Source: Helicostylum pulchrum (taxonomy: Eukaryota > Mucoromycota > Mucoromycetes > Mucorales > Mucoraceae). Taken from it: 64,000 nt of DNA. The notes beneath the pieces were generated by a model. The model worked only from the letters and a program-made list of their open reading frames with translations. It searched no databases and was not told where the DNA came from. Each line of letters opens with the position of its first letter. Position 1 is the stretch's first letter. Shown in pieces: positions 46,601-56,937 of this stretch. The position numbers were made by a program, and so were the translations under genes. Location: positions 159,001-223,000 of the forward strand of contig JAIXMO010000011.1 in the NCBI GenBank assembly GCA_025677825.1. The letters run 5' to 3'.

Positions 46601-49600
46601 ATGGGAGAATTTTGTCAAGGATACAAAGGTATTAGCCGACGAAGATCCGGACCAACAACATCAAGATGAAAATACTACTGTCAAATCCCAGTCTAATATG
46701 AGCTCTGCAACTGACGAAAAAACCGAGAGACAACACAAGATTGACGATTTACCATTTTATTGCGTTGGTTTCAAGTCTTCTGCTCCCGAATATACTTTAA
46801 GAACAAGAATTTGGGCCTCTCTTAGATCACAAACTTTGTACCGTACAATCACTGGTTTTATGAATTATCAAAAGGCCATTAAACTTCTCTATCGTGTAGA
46901 GACTCCGGAACTAGGAAGCCATGGAAACCCTGTAATTGACAGTAGTATTTCCGAAGTAGAATTGGAACAAATGGCGGATCGCAAATTCAGGTTTATTATT
47001 GCTATGCAAAGATTTACGTCGTTTAACGCCGAAGAAAAAGAAAGTGTCGAATATATTTTGAAAGCTTATCCTAACCTTCAAATTGCTTATCTTGAACAAG
47101 AAAAAATACCTCGCCAAGACCCTAACGATCCAATAAAGTTTGACTCTGTATACTACTCTGCTCTTATTGATGGCCATTGTACTGTAAATTCTGATGGTGC
47201 ACGGACCCCAAAGTATCGTATCAGATTACCGGGCAATCCTATCTTGGGTGATGGTAAATCTGACAATCAAAACACAGCTTTAATCTACTACCGTGGTGAA
47301 TATCTTCAATTGATCGATGCTAATCAGGATAATTACCTAGAAGAATGTATCAAGATTCGTAACGTACTTGGTGAGTTTGAAGAAATGCATCCAACCAATG
47401 AGTCTCCATATGCCAGCAATCCTGCTGGTAAAAGTCCTGTTGCTATTGTAGGTGCGCGTGAATATATCTTTTCTGAAAATGTTGGTGTTCTAGGTGATGT
47501 GGCTGCTGGTAAAGAACAAACTTTTGGTACATTGACTCAGCGTATCATGGCAACTATTGGTGGAAGGGTAAGATATAAAAAAAAAATATGTAAACTCATT
47601 GTACTTACAACAAATCTCTTATATTTTTAGCTTCATTATGGTCATCCGGATTTCTTGCATGCTATTTTCATGACGACGAGAGGTGGTGTTTCTAAAGCTC
47701 AAAAAGGTCTTCATTTAAACGAAGATATTTATGCCGGTATGAACGCTTTTGAGAGAGGAGGACGTATTAAGCATGTCGAATACTACCAGTGTGGTAAAGG
47801 TCGTGATCTAGGCTTTGGGTCTGTTCTTAACTTTGTTACCAAGATTGGTACCGGTATGGGGGAACAAATGTTATCTCGTGAATATTACTATCTTGGCACA
47901 CAACTTCCATTGGATAGATTCCTGACATTTTTTTATGCACATCCTGGGTTTCATATCAACAATATTTTTATTATGTTATCGGTCCATATGTTCATGTTCG
48001 TTTTACTATTTGTTGGTGCAACTAGTGTACCGTTAACGTTGTGTGAATTTGACATTAATGCTGGTCCTGATTCTCCTCAAAAACCCGACGGCTGCTTCAA
48101 TTTGAATCCTGTATTTGACTGGTTAAAGCGTGTGGTTATTTCAATCTTTGCTATTATCTTTGTTGCCTTCTTACCGCTGTTTTTACAAGAGTTAACTGAA
48201 CGAGGGTTTTTTCGCGCATGTAGTAGGCTTTGCAAACATATGCTATCCATGTCACCCTTCTTTGAAATTTTTATTACTCAAACGTACGCTAATGCCATTT
48301 TAAACAATTTATCGTTTGGTGGTGCTCAATATATTGGTACAGGTCGTGGTTTCGCTACCGCCCGACTTCCTTTTTCCTTGTTATATTCAAGATTTGCAGA
48401 TACAAGTATGTACGTCGGTGCAAGAATGTTTATGATCTTGTTCTTTGGATCGCTGGTATTATGGATACCCCATCTAGCGTATTTCTGGATTACTGTCATG
48501 GCTCTAGTTCTTTCGCCATTTGTGTTTAATCCTCATCAGTTTTCCTTGACGGATTTCTTGGTAGATTATCGAGAGTATATTCGTTGGTTGTCCAGAGGTA
48601 ATGGAGTGACAAATGATAATTCATGGATTGGATTCTGTAGATTTACACGTATGCGTACTACGGGTGTAAAGAGGAAGCAACTGGGTGACGAAAAGGTCAA
48701 ACAGCAATCTCGTGCTAGACTAGGTGTTATATTATTCTCGGAAATTATACTTCCACTTATCTTGGCTATACTTTGTACAGTTGCATACATGTTTATCCGC
48801 AGTTTTGATCCTGAAGATAATACTAAGCCTTATGAAGGTCCAAGTGCTCTACTTCGTGTCGGTATTATCGCTTTTGGTCCCATTTTATTAAATGCTGCTG
48901 TTTTAGCCATATTATTTATAGTATCTTTGTCAGGTGGATGTATTGCTTCTTTATGTTGTGGTGTCAAATTCGGTGCTACAATTGCTGCAATTGCGCATGG
49001 TTGGGCAGTTATAAATTTTATTCTCTTTTTTGAGATATTGTACTTTTTAGAAAATTGGAATTTTACGCATGTGATTTTGGGTATGATTGCTGTGGGTTCT
49101 GTACAACGGTTTATCTTTAAGTTAATGACAGTGCTATTGTTAACACGCGAGTTTAACGGAGATCAAAGTAATCAAGGATGGTGGACTGGCCGCTGGTATG
49201 GTCGTGGTGTAAGTTTTATATTTGACTATACACCATTATCTTAAAACTAATTTTTTTTATCTTTTTTTTTTAGCTTGGATGGTATGCGTTTACACAACCA
49301 CTTCGAGAATTCGTATGTAAAACTGTAGAAATGAGTTTGTTCGCTACGGATTTTATTATGGGTCACTTTATTCTCTTCTTTTTATTCCTAGTCTGCCTTA
49401 TTCCTGGCATTGATAAATGGCATTCGCTCATGTTATTTTGGCTGAAGCCTAAAGAACAAATTCAAGAACCTATCTATTCGGCATCGTTGAAATCCAGGCG
49501 AAGACGCATTGCAATATTTTACGGATTTTTGTTAATTGTTTTATTCATACTCTTTGCTGGTTTACTGATTGCACCTTCCATCTTAGGTCCACGCTTAAAT

Positions 49601-49624
49601 CTCAAAATATCATTACCCATTTAA
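43619..49624 (+). CDS. FKS1: 1,3-beta-glucan synthase catalytic subunit (GT48, FKS)
   Basis: A plasma-membrane synthase that extrudes 1,3-beta-glucan for the cell wall, the target of echinocandins. About 1,890 residues, six exons with introns near 43829, 43936, 46234, 47570 and 49210. A Gln/His-rich cytosolic N-terminus ([17 protein letters not shown]) precedes the FKS1 dom1 region ([20 protein letters not shown]), a first group of membrane helices, the large cytosolic catalytic domain ([40 protein letters not shown]) and a second helix group. Hot-spot 1 (45811-45837) reads FIALSFKDP, differing from the drug-sensitive Candida form FLTLSLRDP at four sites. Hot-spot 2 (48117-48140) reads DWLKRVVI. 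The start at 43619 is the first ATG in a long open frame. Only one FKS gene is visible here. Confidence 0.95.
45811..45837 (+). other. FKS echinocandin hot-spot 1
   Basis: Codons for FIALSFKDP, aligned by eye to Candida albicans FLTLSLRDP (positions 641-649). The Ser at the position of S645 is retained; Leu642, Thr643, Leu646 and Arg647 are replaced by Ile, Ala, Phe and Lys. Confidence 0.75.
48117..48140 (+). other. FKS echinocandin hot-spot 2
   Basis: Codons for DWLKRVVI, aligned by eye to Candida albicans DWIRRYTL. Five of eight residues differ, in a membrane-proximal segment. Confidence 0.65.
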
Positions 49625-49898
49625 AATAAAAAAAAATAGAAAAAGAAAAAAAAAACTCTTTTTCTTGTATTATATACCACTCTCCTTTAAACAAAAAAAC
49701 ACGCATATACCGTCGATTTTTTTTTTATTAGTTTGACCTAATTTGTTTTTTTTGAGTTTGTCGATTTTTTTTTTACCTAAGGATATGTAAAGAGAAAATT
49801 TATTATTGAACAAGTTGAATAGGTTGATTTCGTTGATTTTTGTCTCAAAAAAAAAAGAAAGATGGGTGAACAATTTTTTTTAAAAGAAAAGGGAAAAC

Positions 49899-50783
49899 TT
49901 ATTGAGGTGGGGGAGGACGTTGATTCCATCCAGGTGGTGGTGCACCTCTTCCAGCTCCAGGGAAACCTTGAGGAGGCTACATAATGAAAAAAAATAATCA
50001 GTACCGTATTTTTAATATTTATATTGATAGTTATATATATTTACCATGCCAGGACGGAAACCTGGGGGAGGCATACCAGGAGGAGGACGGAAACCCATTG
50101 GTGGCATACCTGGAGGAGGACGGAATCCTTGTGGGGGCATACCTTGTGGGGGCATACCTTGAGGCATACCTTGTGGAGGCATACCAGGCATAGGGGGACG
50201 ACCGTAAGCGACGGGAGCACCTTGATAACCAGGTCTGGGTTGCATCATCTAAAAAAAACACGCTTAATACACTAAAATAAATAATTTACACGTCTCTATC
50301 TACTTACACCAGGAGCAGGTCCACCAACACCGCGTACAGGACCAGAAAGACCGGCCATAGGAGCACCCATTGGGGGAGGAGCGGCAGGTAAACCACGTCC
50401 CATAGGCTATAACGCAAGTAAAAATAGTTTAGCAAAAAGAATACACGACAATATACATATATATATATAAAACTTACTCTTCCCATACCAGGACCAGCCA
50501 TTAAACCAGGACCTCTAGATCTAATATCATCTGTAGATGGAGGAGGAGGACCATCAATACTCATGCTGACAATGGTTTCACCTCTCAAAATAACGAGACC
50601 TAAGGTTCTCTTTTGTTCGAGATTTGCTGATGAATTATCTTTGGCGGTCTTGTTGATTTTACGGAATTCTTCACAATCGGCTAAAACGAGGTTCATGTGT
50701 TTATCGAAAGCTAACATTTGACCAGTCAAAATACGTGAATCAGACAAGGTGATTCGAAGCCTGTAGTTGACTATGTTGGACAT
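49899..50783 (-). CDS. SMB1: Spliceosomal Sm protein B (SmB/SNRPB)
   Basis: A core Sm-ring protein of U1, U2, U4/U6 and U5 snRNPs. Minus-strand exons 50478-50783, 50308-50406, 50045-50248 and 49899-49976 total 687 nt, 228 residues. The N-terminal Sm1 and Sm2 motifs are clear: LRITLSDSRILTGQMLAFDK…NLVLADCEEF and KRTLGLVILRGETIVSMSID. The C-terminus is a proline/glycine/methionine-rich tail of PPGMPP-like repeats with GRG arginines, typical of SmB and a likely site of arginine methylation. The start Met (MSNIVNYRLRI) is the first in the Sm fold. It is transcribed away from uS8m, which shares its upstream region. Confidence 0.93.
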
Positions 50784-51269
50784 TTTAGAACTTCTAGACG
50801 ACTAGTATAAAATTTCAAGATTAGTAAACTACCGTTTATTTTTTTTGAAAAAATATATATAGATGTGTATATCGAATAGGATAACTGTCATTACCATATT
50901 TCACAACTAATCTTCTTTTTACTATGAACTATGTGTAGTAATAAAAAAAAGAGTTTTTCTTTAATATTAGATTATTAAAGAAAATGTGTAGAAAGTGTAT
51001 TAGAAAAAAAAAGAAATTCACGTCTGTTTAAAAAAAATATTCCTTTTCACACTTCTCTCAACCACGCACTCACCTTCAAACCATCTCCGCTATTTCTTTT
51101 TCTATACCTCTGTGGCTTATGGCTGCGTCATGCTAACGAATGATTGGCTGCACCAAAACCATTTTTTAAAAAATAGGTCCAATACACATACCCCCAGTTC
51201 CAAAATAAACCTGAATTTTTTAACTTTTTTCAATTTGATTTAAACGAAAATAAAAAAAAGAGTTTAACA
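50784..51269. promoter_or_regulatory. Divergent promoter of SmB and uS8m
   Basis: 486 bp between two start codons. An inverted CCAAT box lies at 51143-51147 (ATTGG, in a TGATTGGCTG context), and a TGCGTCAT element, resembling a CRE/bZIP site, at 51124-51131. Both are common fungal promoter motifs; use here is inferred. Confidence 0.45.
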
Positions 51270-51731
51270 ATGCCTCGCGTACACGATCTTTGTGCTAGAA
51301 TTCAAAATGGCTTCCGTGCCAGACTTCAAACTATTGCGATACCCGAGACAAAAATGAACTTGGCAGTTTCCAACATCCTTTACAAGGAAGGATTTTTATC
51401 TTCTGTCACTCGTGGTAATAATATTGCACCTGATCAAGCATATACCCCCACCACCAACGAGAATGTTGCCACTAGACGTCTTTGGCTTTCTCTCAAGTAC
51501 AAGGAGAACAACCCTGCATTATCTACTTTATCCCTTGTCAGCAAGCCTTCCAAGAAGGTTCACTTCACTGTCAACGAACTTAAAAATGTCGCTAGTGGAA
51601 GAAGAGCTCAATTTATTAAACCCCTTCAACCTGGTGAAATCGCTATTGTAAACACTAACCGTGGTGTCTTGGAGTTGCAAGAAGCTATCGAAAAGAATGT
51701 AGGTGGTGAGCTTATCTGTCGTGCTACATAG
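51270..51731 (+). CDS. MRPS8: Mitochondrial 37S ribosomal protein uS8m
   Basis: The mitochondrial counterpart of bacterial S8, binding the central domain of the small rRNA. Single exon, 153 residues, near the size of the ye­ast protein. Conserved parts are the N-terminal LCARIQNGFRARLQTIAIP, SNILYKEGFLSSVTRGN, RRLWLSLKYKENNPALSTL, KPSKKVHFTVNELKNVASG and the uS8 C-terminal IKPLQPGEIAIVN…GGELICRA. The insertion pattern (NNIAPDQAYTPTTNENVATRR) follows yeast Mrps8 and not the cytosolic uS8/S22. Like the yeast protein it has no obvious cleavable presequence. Confidence 0.93.
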   Translation: MPRVHDLCARIQNGFRARLQTIAIPETKMNLAVSNILYKEGFLSSVTRGNNIAPDQAYTPTTNENVATRRLWLSLKYKENNPALSTLSLVSKPSKKVHFTVNELKNVASGRRAQFIKPLQPGEIAIVNTNRGVLELQEAIEKNVGGELICRAT

Positions 51732-52021
51732 ATTTTTCTATTTAGTATCTACTTTTCTTTTTTGGCTTTAACCACTTTTCCAATGTAATATATAATGCGC
51801 CCCGCACCCTTTTTCGACCTTTTAAAAAAAAAATTAAATAAAAATAAAAAATCTAATTAGAAACTTGTTATTGTTATGTATGTGTCGTAATGTGATGCAA
51901 TCGGGTGCATAGCGGTTATTATTTTGTCTTTTTCTTAATTGGGAGACAAAGAAAAAACAGGTTTCGATTTATATCTAGCAACAACAAAAAAATAGCTTCG
52001 CATAACTGGTCTATTTCACTT

Positions 52022-52086
52022 TTGCTAGGCAATATACGTTGCTATGCAGTATTGGTTGCTAGACAGTATCCGTTGCTAGGCAATTG
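52022..52086 (+). repeat. 17-bp tandem repeat, four copies, RFX/X-box-like
   Basis: Units start at 52022 (TTGCTAGGCAATATACG), 52039 (TTGCTATGCAGTATTGG), 52056 (TTGCTAGACAGTATCCG) and 52073 (TTGCTAGGCAATTG, partial). Each has the core (G)TTGCTA…CAAT/CAGT, and units 1 and 4 form the near-palindrome TTGCTAGGCAA, which matches the X-box bound by RFX/Crt1 winged-helix factors (GTTGCTAGGCAAC type). It lies about 475 bp upstream of the NmrA-like start and 290 bp downstream of uS8m. Confidence 0.85.
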
Positions 52087-52368
52087 TTAATTTCTCCACC
52101 AGCAATAATTCTATTCGTCTGTAACTTAAATAACTGTAATGTCGAACAGGATTCGACTCATTTATCCTACCAGTTTTAACCGGGATATTATTTGGCGATA
52201 TATTTTCATCTTGTTTAATATATCCTGATTCTCTGTTGTATAGCACTATTTTAGCTTGATGCATTGCGGCTCAACTTGCTGTTTGTTTGAAAAATAAATA
52301 AATAAAAAAAGTACTGTTGTACCAAACGTCAAAAAACCTGATGCCTGGGAAGTGTATTCTAGTTCTTT

Positions 52369-52370
<2 letters not shown>

Positions 52371-52400
<30 letters not shown>
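52371..52400 (+). repeat. 30-nt poly-T tract in a promoter
   Basis: Uninterrupted T30 about 160 bp upstream of the NmrA-like ATG. Poly(dA:dT) tracts of this kind exclude nucleosomes in fungal promoters. Confidence 0.92.
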
Positions 52401-52403
<3 letters not shown>

Positions 52404-52476
52404 CACACTATATTCATAAACTAGAATATGACAAGCCGTGAGATACTCTTAATCAGCAGAACCATTGGAAAAAAGA

Positions 52477-52484
52477 TATAAAAG
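52477..52484 (+). promoter_or_regulatory. TATA box of the NmrA-like gene
   Basis: TATAAAAG, 78 bp before the start codon, a good position for a fungal TATA element; an inverted CCAAT box lies just upstream. Confidence 0.6.
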
Positions 52485-52561
52485 AAGGTACGATTTCGAC
52501 TATTTCCATTTTTTTTTCTTTACTCAATATCTCATTTTATTAAGTACCAATCTAGTTAACA

Positions 52562-53727
52562 ATGTCTCAACAAACTACCTCAAAGAACGTCTGTGTTATT
52601 ACCAATGTCGACTCCTTGCTCGGTTATGCCTTGGCTTATCGTTTTTTGGAAGCTATTCGTAACAATGAAGACCCCTCTGCTGATAGCAAGCGCAAGATCC
52701 GTATTCTCTGTCGTGATACTCAAGGACTTGAATTGAAGCGTCTTGAAGATATGGGTGCTGAATTGATGAAGGTCAATTACAAGGAAGAAGAGAAGCTTCG
52801 TGAAGCCATGAAAAATGTTCTTGCTGTTGTTCTTATTCCTGAGAACTCTTCTGATCGTCTTAAGGAAGCTGAGAACTTGCTCAAGGCTGCCAAGCATCAA
52901 GATGTTAAGCATGTCGGTTTGATCTCCTTGTAGGTTAATACAGAAAAAGTTCTAGTGTAAACCCATAACACTAATTTAAATATTTATTTTTGTATAGCGT
53001 TGGTGTTGATCGTATTCACAAGTCCGGTGAAGATGCCAACTCTCACGAGTTCCGTAACATGAAGGAATATCATCAAATTGAAAAGATGGTCAAGGAATCT
53101 TTCGGTGGCAACAAGCATTGTATCGTTCGTCATCAAGTCTTTAACCAACTTTATTACTTCATGGCTCCTCGTATTGAAGGCCAAAACCAACTTCTCCTTC
53201 CTGTCAAGAAGGATGCCAAGTGGGGCTCCGTCAACATGATTGACGTTGTTGAAGCCATCCACAATTTAGCTCGCAAGTCTCATGAGCAAGCTCGTAGCAA
53301 CACTTCTGATACTGATCCTTTCTTCAACAAGAATATCTACGAACTTACTATGGAACGTACTATGACTGCTGAAAATATGGCTCGTGAAATTGGTCAAGGT
53401 TTGGATCGTGAAGAGATGCGCTTTGAAGAAATCTCCGGAAGTGACTTCAGAAAATACCTCGAGAGCATGAAGGAAGATAAGAGATTCAAGGAGCGTCCCG
53501 ATGCCCATGGTGATCCCAGAGAAGGTCGTGATGGTTGGTGGTCTATCCCTATCGGTAAGTTCCTCAATGATCAAAACATTGAAACCATGGTCGAATTCTG
53601 GCGCTTGGCTTGTAACGGTCAACAAGATGTTCACTCCGATGATCTTCATAAGCTCTTGCAACGTCAACCTCAAAACTTGAAGCAATATTTCAAGACCAAC
53701 CGTGAGCAATTCAGACGCTTTAAGTAA
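52562..53727 (+). CDS. NmrA-like NAD(P)-binding protein
   Basis: A member of the NmrA/atypical short-chain dehydrogenase-like fold, which often senses NAD(P) rather than catalysing a reaction. Exons 52562-52929 and 52998-53727 give 1098 nt, 365 residues. The first strand reads VCVITNVDSLLGYALAYRF, where the family normally has a GxxGxxG dinucleotide motif; here only one Gly remains. Further features are IRILCRDTQGLELKRLEDMG, VKHVGLISF, and an NmrA-type middle part (HCIVRHQVFNQLYYFMAPRI). There is no catalytic YxxxK pair I could see. Codon use is strongly biased like ribosomal protein genes, and the promoter has a TATA box, so expression is probably high. Substrate unknown. Confidence 0.8.
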
Positions 53728-54079
53728 ATCTTTTTACTCTTTAAACACTTTCTGTGTTTGTTATAAAAAAAAATACAAATAAAAACTTTCTTTTTTTTGT
53801 CTATTTCTTCTAAAACGTGCACTTTCACTGATGTCATTTTAAAGTTCGTTCCAAATTGAGATATCCATGACGACATTGTAACACAAAAAGCTGTAAGCTC
53901 AGCAAGTTTTTTTTTCTTTCTTTCTTTTTTTTTTTACCGTCACATACACAAACAATTGGTCTATTTATCCTTTTTTTTTTTTTGCAAAAAAGAAAAAAGC
54001 CTAGCCTACTCTTTTTTTTCCCTTCTCTCGCCCCCCCCCCCCCTTTTTTTTCAACCCATTTTTCCCTATTTAATTTGTA
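53728..54079. other. Spacer between the NmrA-like gene and the phosphatase
   Basis: 352 bp with a C10-T8 run near 54030, a poly-T tract and pyrimidine-rich presumed 5' leader of the phosphatase. Minus-strand frames here are low complexity. Confidence 0.45.
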
Positions 54080-56624
54080 ATGAGCCTGACTTTTGAGTCG
54101 CCAACACATCGAGTCAATGGAGCAAGTGAAGCATATTTTACTCCGTTGAACATGCCTTCTAATATGAATACAACAACAACAACAACAACTAATACTACTA
54201 CTACTACTATCGCAGAAGAAAATACGGCTAGTACACCTTATTATACTGCACCTATTACTCCTGGTCTTCATCAAGACTTTTTAAATGCCATCCAAGCTCG
54301 TCATTCAGCACAACCTACAGTTCTTACGGGAGTAGTAGCAAGTCCTGTAGTTGAGAATACTGGATTTTCTTTAAACATGGGTTCTCTTGCTAATCGAAGA
54401 CAACCTTCAACTAATAGCTCAACGACATCAAGTTTACTTAAACCTGTTGATTCAGATGGACTAAAGCAAATATTAATTAAATACAAAGATAAGGAAGACT
54501 TGTTGATCGTATTGGATGTACGCTCGTTTGTTCAATTCTCTCACTCTAAAATCCGTGGTGCTATTAACGTATCTATACCTAATACGATTTTGAAGAGACC
54601 TACTTTTACCTTGGATAAAGTGTATGAAGCAATTGTATTAGACAGTGCTCGTGAAAAACTAAAGTGTTGGTCCAAAGCTGAATGTATAGTATTTTATGAT
54701 CAACAATCTCATATTTTACAAGAAAATACGGCGTCTGCTTATTTAGGTGCTAAACTGATCCGAGCAGGTTTCAAGGGCCAGTTAAATTATTTAAAAGGTA
54801 ACACAACATATTACACATGTAAAAAAAAAAAAAAAAATTGAAAACTAATATTGTATATAAAATAAGGTGGTTTTGAAAGTTTTTCTGTAAGAAACAAGGA
54901 ACTATGTGAAGCATCTATAACTACTAGTTCATTCCAACAACAACAACAAAGATTAATGATGGCGTCTTCTTCAGTAGCGTTAGGACCACCTACTAGTGTA
55001 GAAGGAGGGTTTAATCTTAGTTTAAATAATACATCAATTGGTAATCGTAGACCTAAATTACGTTTAAACAATTTGCCTATGGCTACTCCTTCATTAGGTC
55101 CCTTTACTGCACCAATGCCTCAATTTGAAAATCAAGCATTTAATCCATTCTTTTCAAATATCCGTCAAAACATGGAACTGTCACATGGACCAATTCGTGA
55201 AAGATTTCCTATTAGACTGCCATCCAAGTGTAACGTAGATCCCAATAATAACTACCACGTTCAAGTTGATTCAGTGCCACGCTGTGTTGCAGGAGGTCAC
55301 ATGGATTCTAAGCAAAGGCTCTTTAAAGCTCCGGATTGGTTACAATCCACTATTAAAGAAAATGGTGCTCAAATACTTGCAGAAACATACGAAGTACTTA
55401 TAATCTTCTATTTTTTTAAAAGTACGAAAAACTAATTTTTCTATTTTTTTTTTTCTAGAAACTGGAAAGAACTGAACAAAGAAGACTACAAAACATCATG
55501 CATTTTCACTCCAAGCACACTGATAACCCCTCTGAATATCCATTTAGTATTGTTGCTGGTATTGAAATGGGCGCATTGAATAGATATACCAACATTTGGC
55601 CATTTGGTAAATTATAATTATTATTATGGTTATTATTTTCGAAACTAACACTCACTTTTTATATGTAGAATATACTAGAGTTAAAATTCGTAACCATCAA
55701 GTCTCGGATTATATTAATGCTAGTTACGTTCAATACATTGATAGTAATGAATCTGCCTCTGATGCTAGACCTGATCAAGTGAACACCGAATCAGTAAAAG
55801 CAATGACGGATTGTGTTAATAAGGAAAATACAAATGAATACCGTAGATATATCTCTACTCAAGGTCCATTACCTGCTACATTTAATGACTTTTGGCAAGT
55901 TGTTTGGGAACAAAATTCACATGTAGTAGTCATGTTAACTAAAGAGGAAGAAATGAATAAGGTAACTCGACTCGTTTTTTTATGTGTTTATTATTGGTGT
56001 ACTTATTTGTATTTATAGATTAAATGTCATCGTTATTGGCCATCTATTGTAAATACGCCTACTAAATATGGTGATATACTCATTACTTTAACAAGTGAAT
56101 CCGTTCATCCTGTACAAAGCATATCTGAGGATGATCACCCAATCAATGAAGATGATGTAGTTATTGTACGTCAATTAAATCTAGTCAACGAAAAAGAAGG
56201 TACAAAGAGACAAGTAACACATTTACAATACACGGGTTGGATGGATTTTGGTGTACCAGATAACCCACTTGGCACTCTTCAAATCATTCAAATGGCTGAT
56301 AAAGCACAGGCTTCCTACACTACCGAAAAGAGTAAGCCCGGGCCAATGATCGTGCACTGTTCAGCTGGCTGTGGTAGATCTGGGGCATTTTGTGCAATCG
56401 ATACAGTTCTTTATCGTATCTCTATGAAAAAGGATGTTGAATCTGTATCCGATATTTTGTTACAAACAATTTCACGTTTTAGAGAACAGCGTCTTAGTAT
56501 GGTTCAAACATTACGTCAGTTTGTATTTTGTTATGAAGCTATTTGGTGGTGGTTTCTTGGGTATGGTCTAGATAAATCCATTGATACGAAATCAATTGAT
56601 GATAAAATGGATACTTCTTTATAA
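54080..56624 (+). CDS. Protein tyrosine phosphatase with N-terminal rhodanese domain (Ptp2/3, Pyp1-like)
   Basis: Probably dephosphorylates a MAP kinase, as yeast Ptp2/Ptp3 and fission yeast Pyp1/Pyp2 do. Exons 54080-54797, 54867-55393, 55459-55606, 55669-55961 and 56019-56624 give 2292 nt, 763 residues. A Thr-rich disordered start is followed by a rhodanese domain (about residues 135-245: [20 protein letters not shown]…[16 protein letters not shown]) with basic ILKRP, a possible MAPK-docking element; its catalytic Cys loop is degenerate ([11 protein letters not shown]), so it is not an active sulfurtransferase. The PTP domain has YINASYV, the signature [10 protein letters not shown] at about 56354-56383 and a Q-loop-like region. 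The general-acid loop reads WMDFGVP, where most family members have WPD; the Asp is kept. Confidence 0.92.
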
Positions 56625-56937
56625 TAGAATTCGTTTATATATATATATATACGCCTTTCTTTTTTTTTTCCTTTTTTTTGCTGCATTTTTTTTTTTTTGC
56701 TTCTTCTTTCTAGTTTTATTGTACAATAAAAAAAAATTATACTCTTTTGTTTTTTTTTTTTTTTACATTTAACAAGTGAAAAGAGTGTGAGTGAGTAATG
56801 TGTGTTTGTGTGTGCGTGCGTGCATGAGGATTGACTTTATTACAGAATGGAAAAAAAAGGGGGGAGAAGGAATATACAAATAAATAAGAAAGGAGTTGAT
56901 ATATATATAAAAAATGATAAGGTATAGTGAAGTTTTT
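56625..56937. other. Convergent spacer between PTP and Mdm34
   Basis: 313 bp of T- and A-rich 3' sequence with TATATATATATAT and GTGTGTGTGCGTGCGTGC repeats; nothing else seen. Confidence 0.45.

Larger units (their letters stand above)
51732..52561. promoter_or_regulatory. Upstream region of the NmrA-like gene
   Basis: 830 bp. Contains the 17-bp tandem repeat (52022-52086), a 30-T run (52371-52400), an inverted CCAAT motif (ATTGG, 52463-52467) and a TATA box. This is the most element-rich promoter in the window. Short frames on both strands show no family resemblance. Confidence 0.55.
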
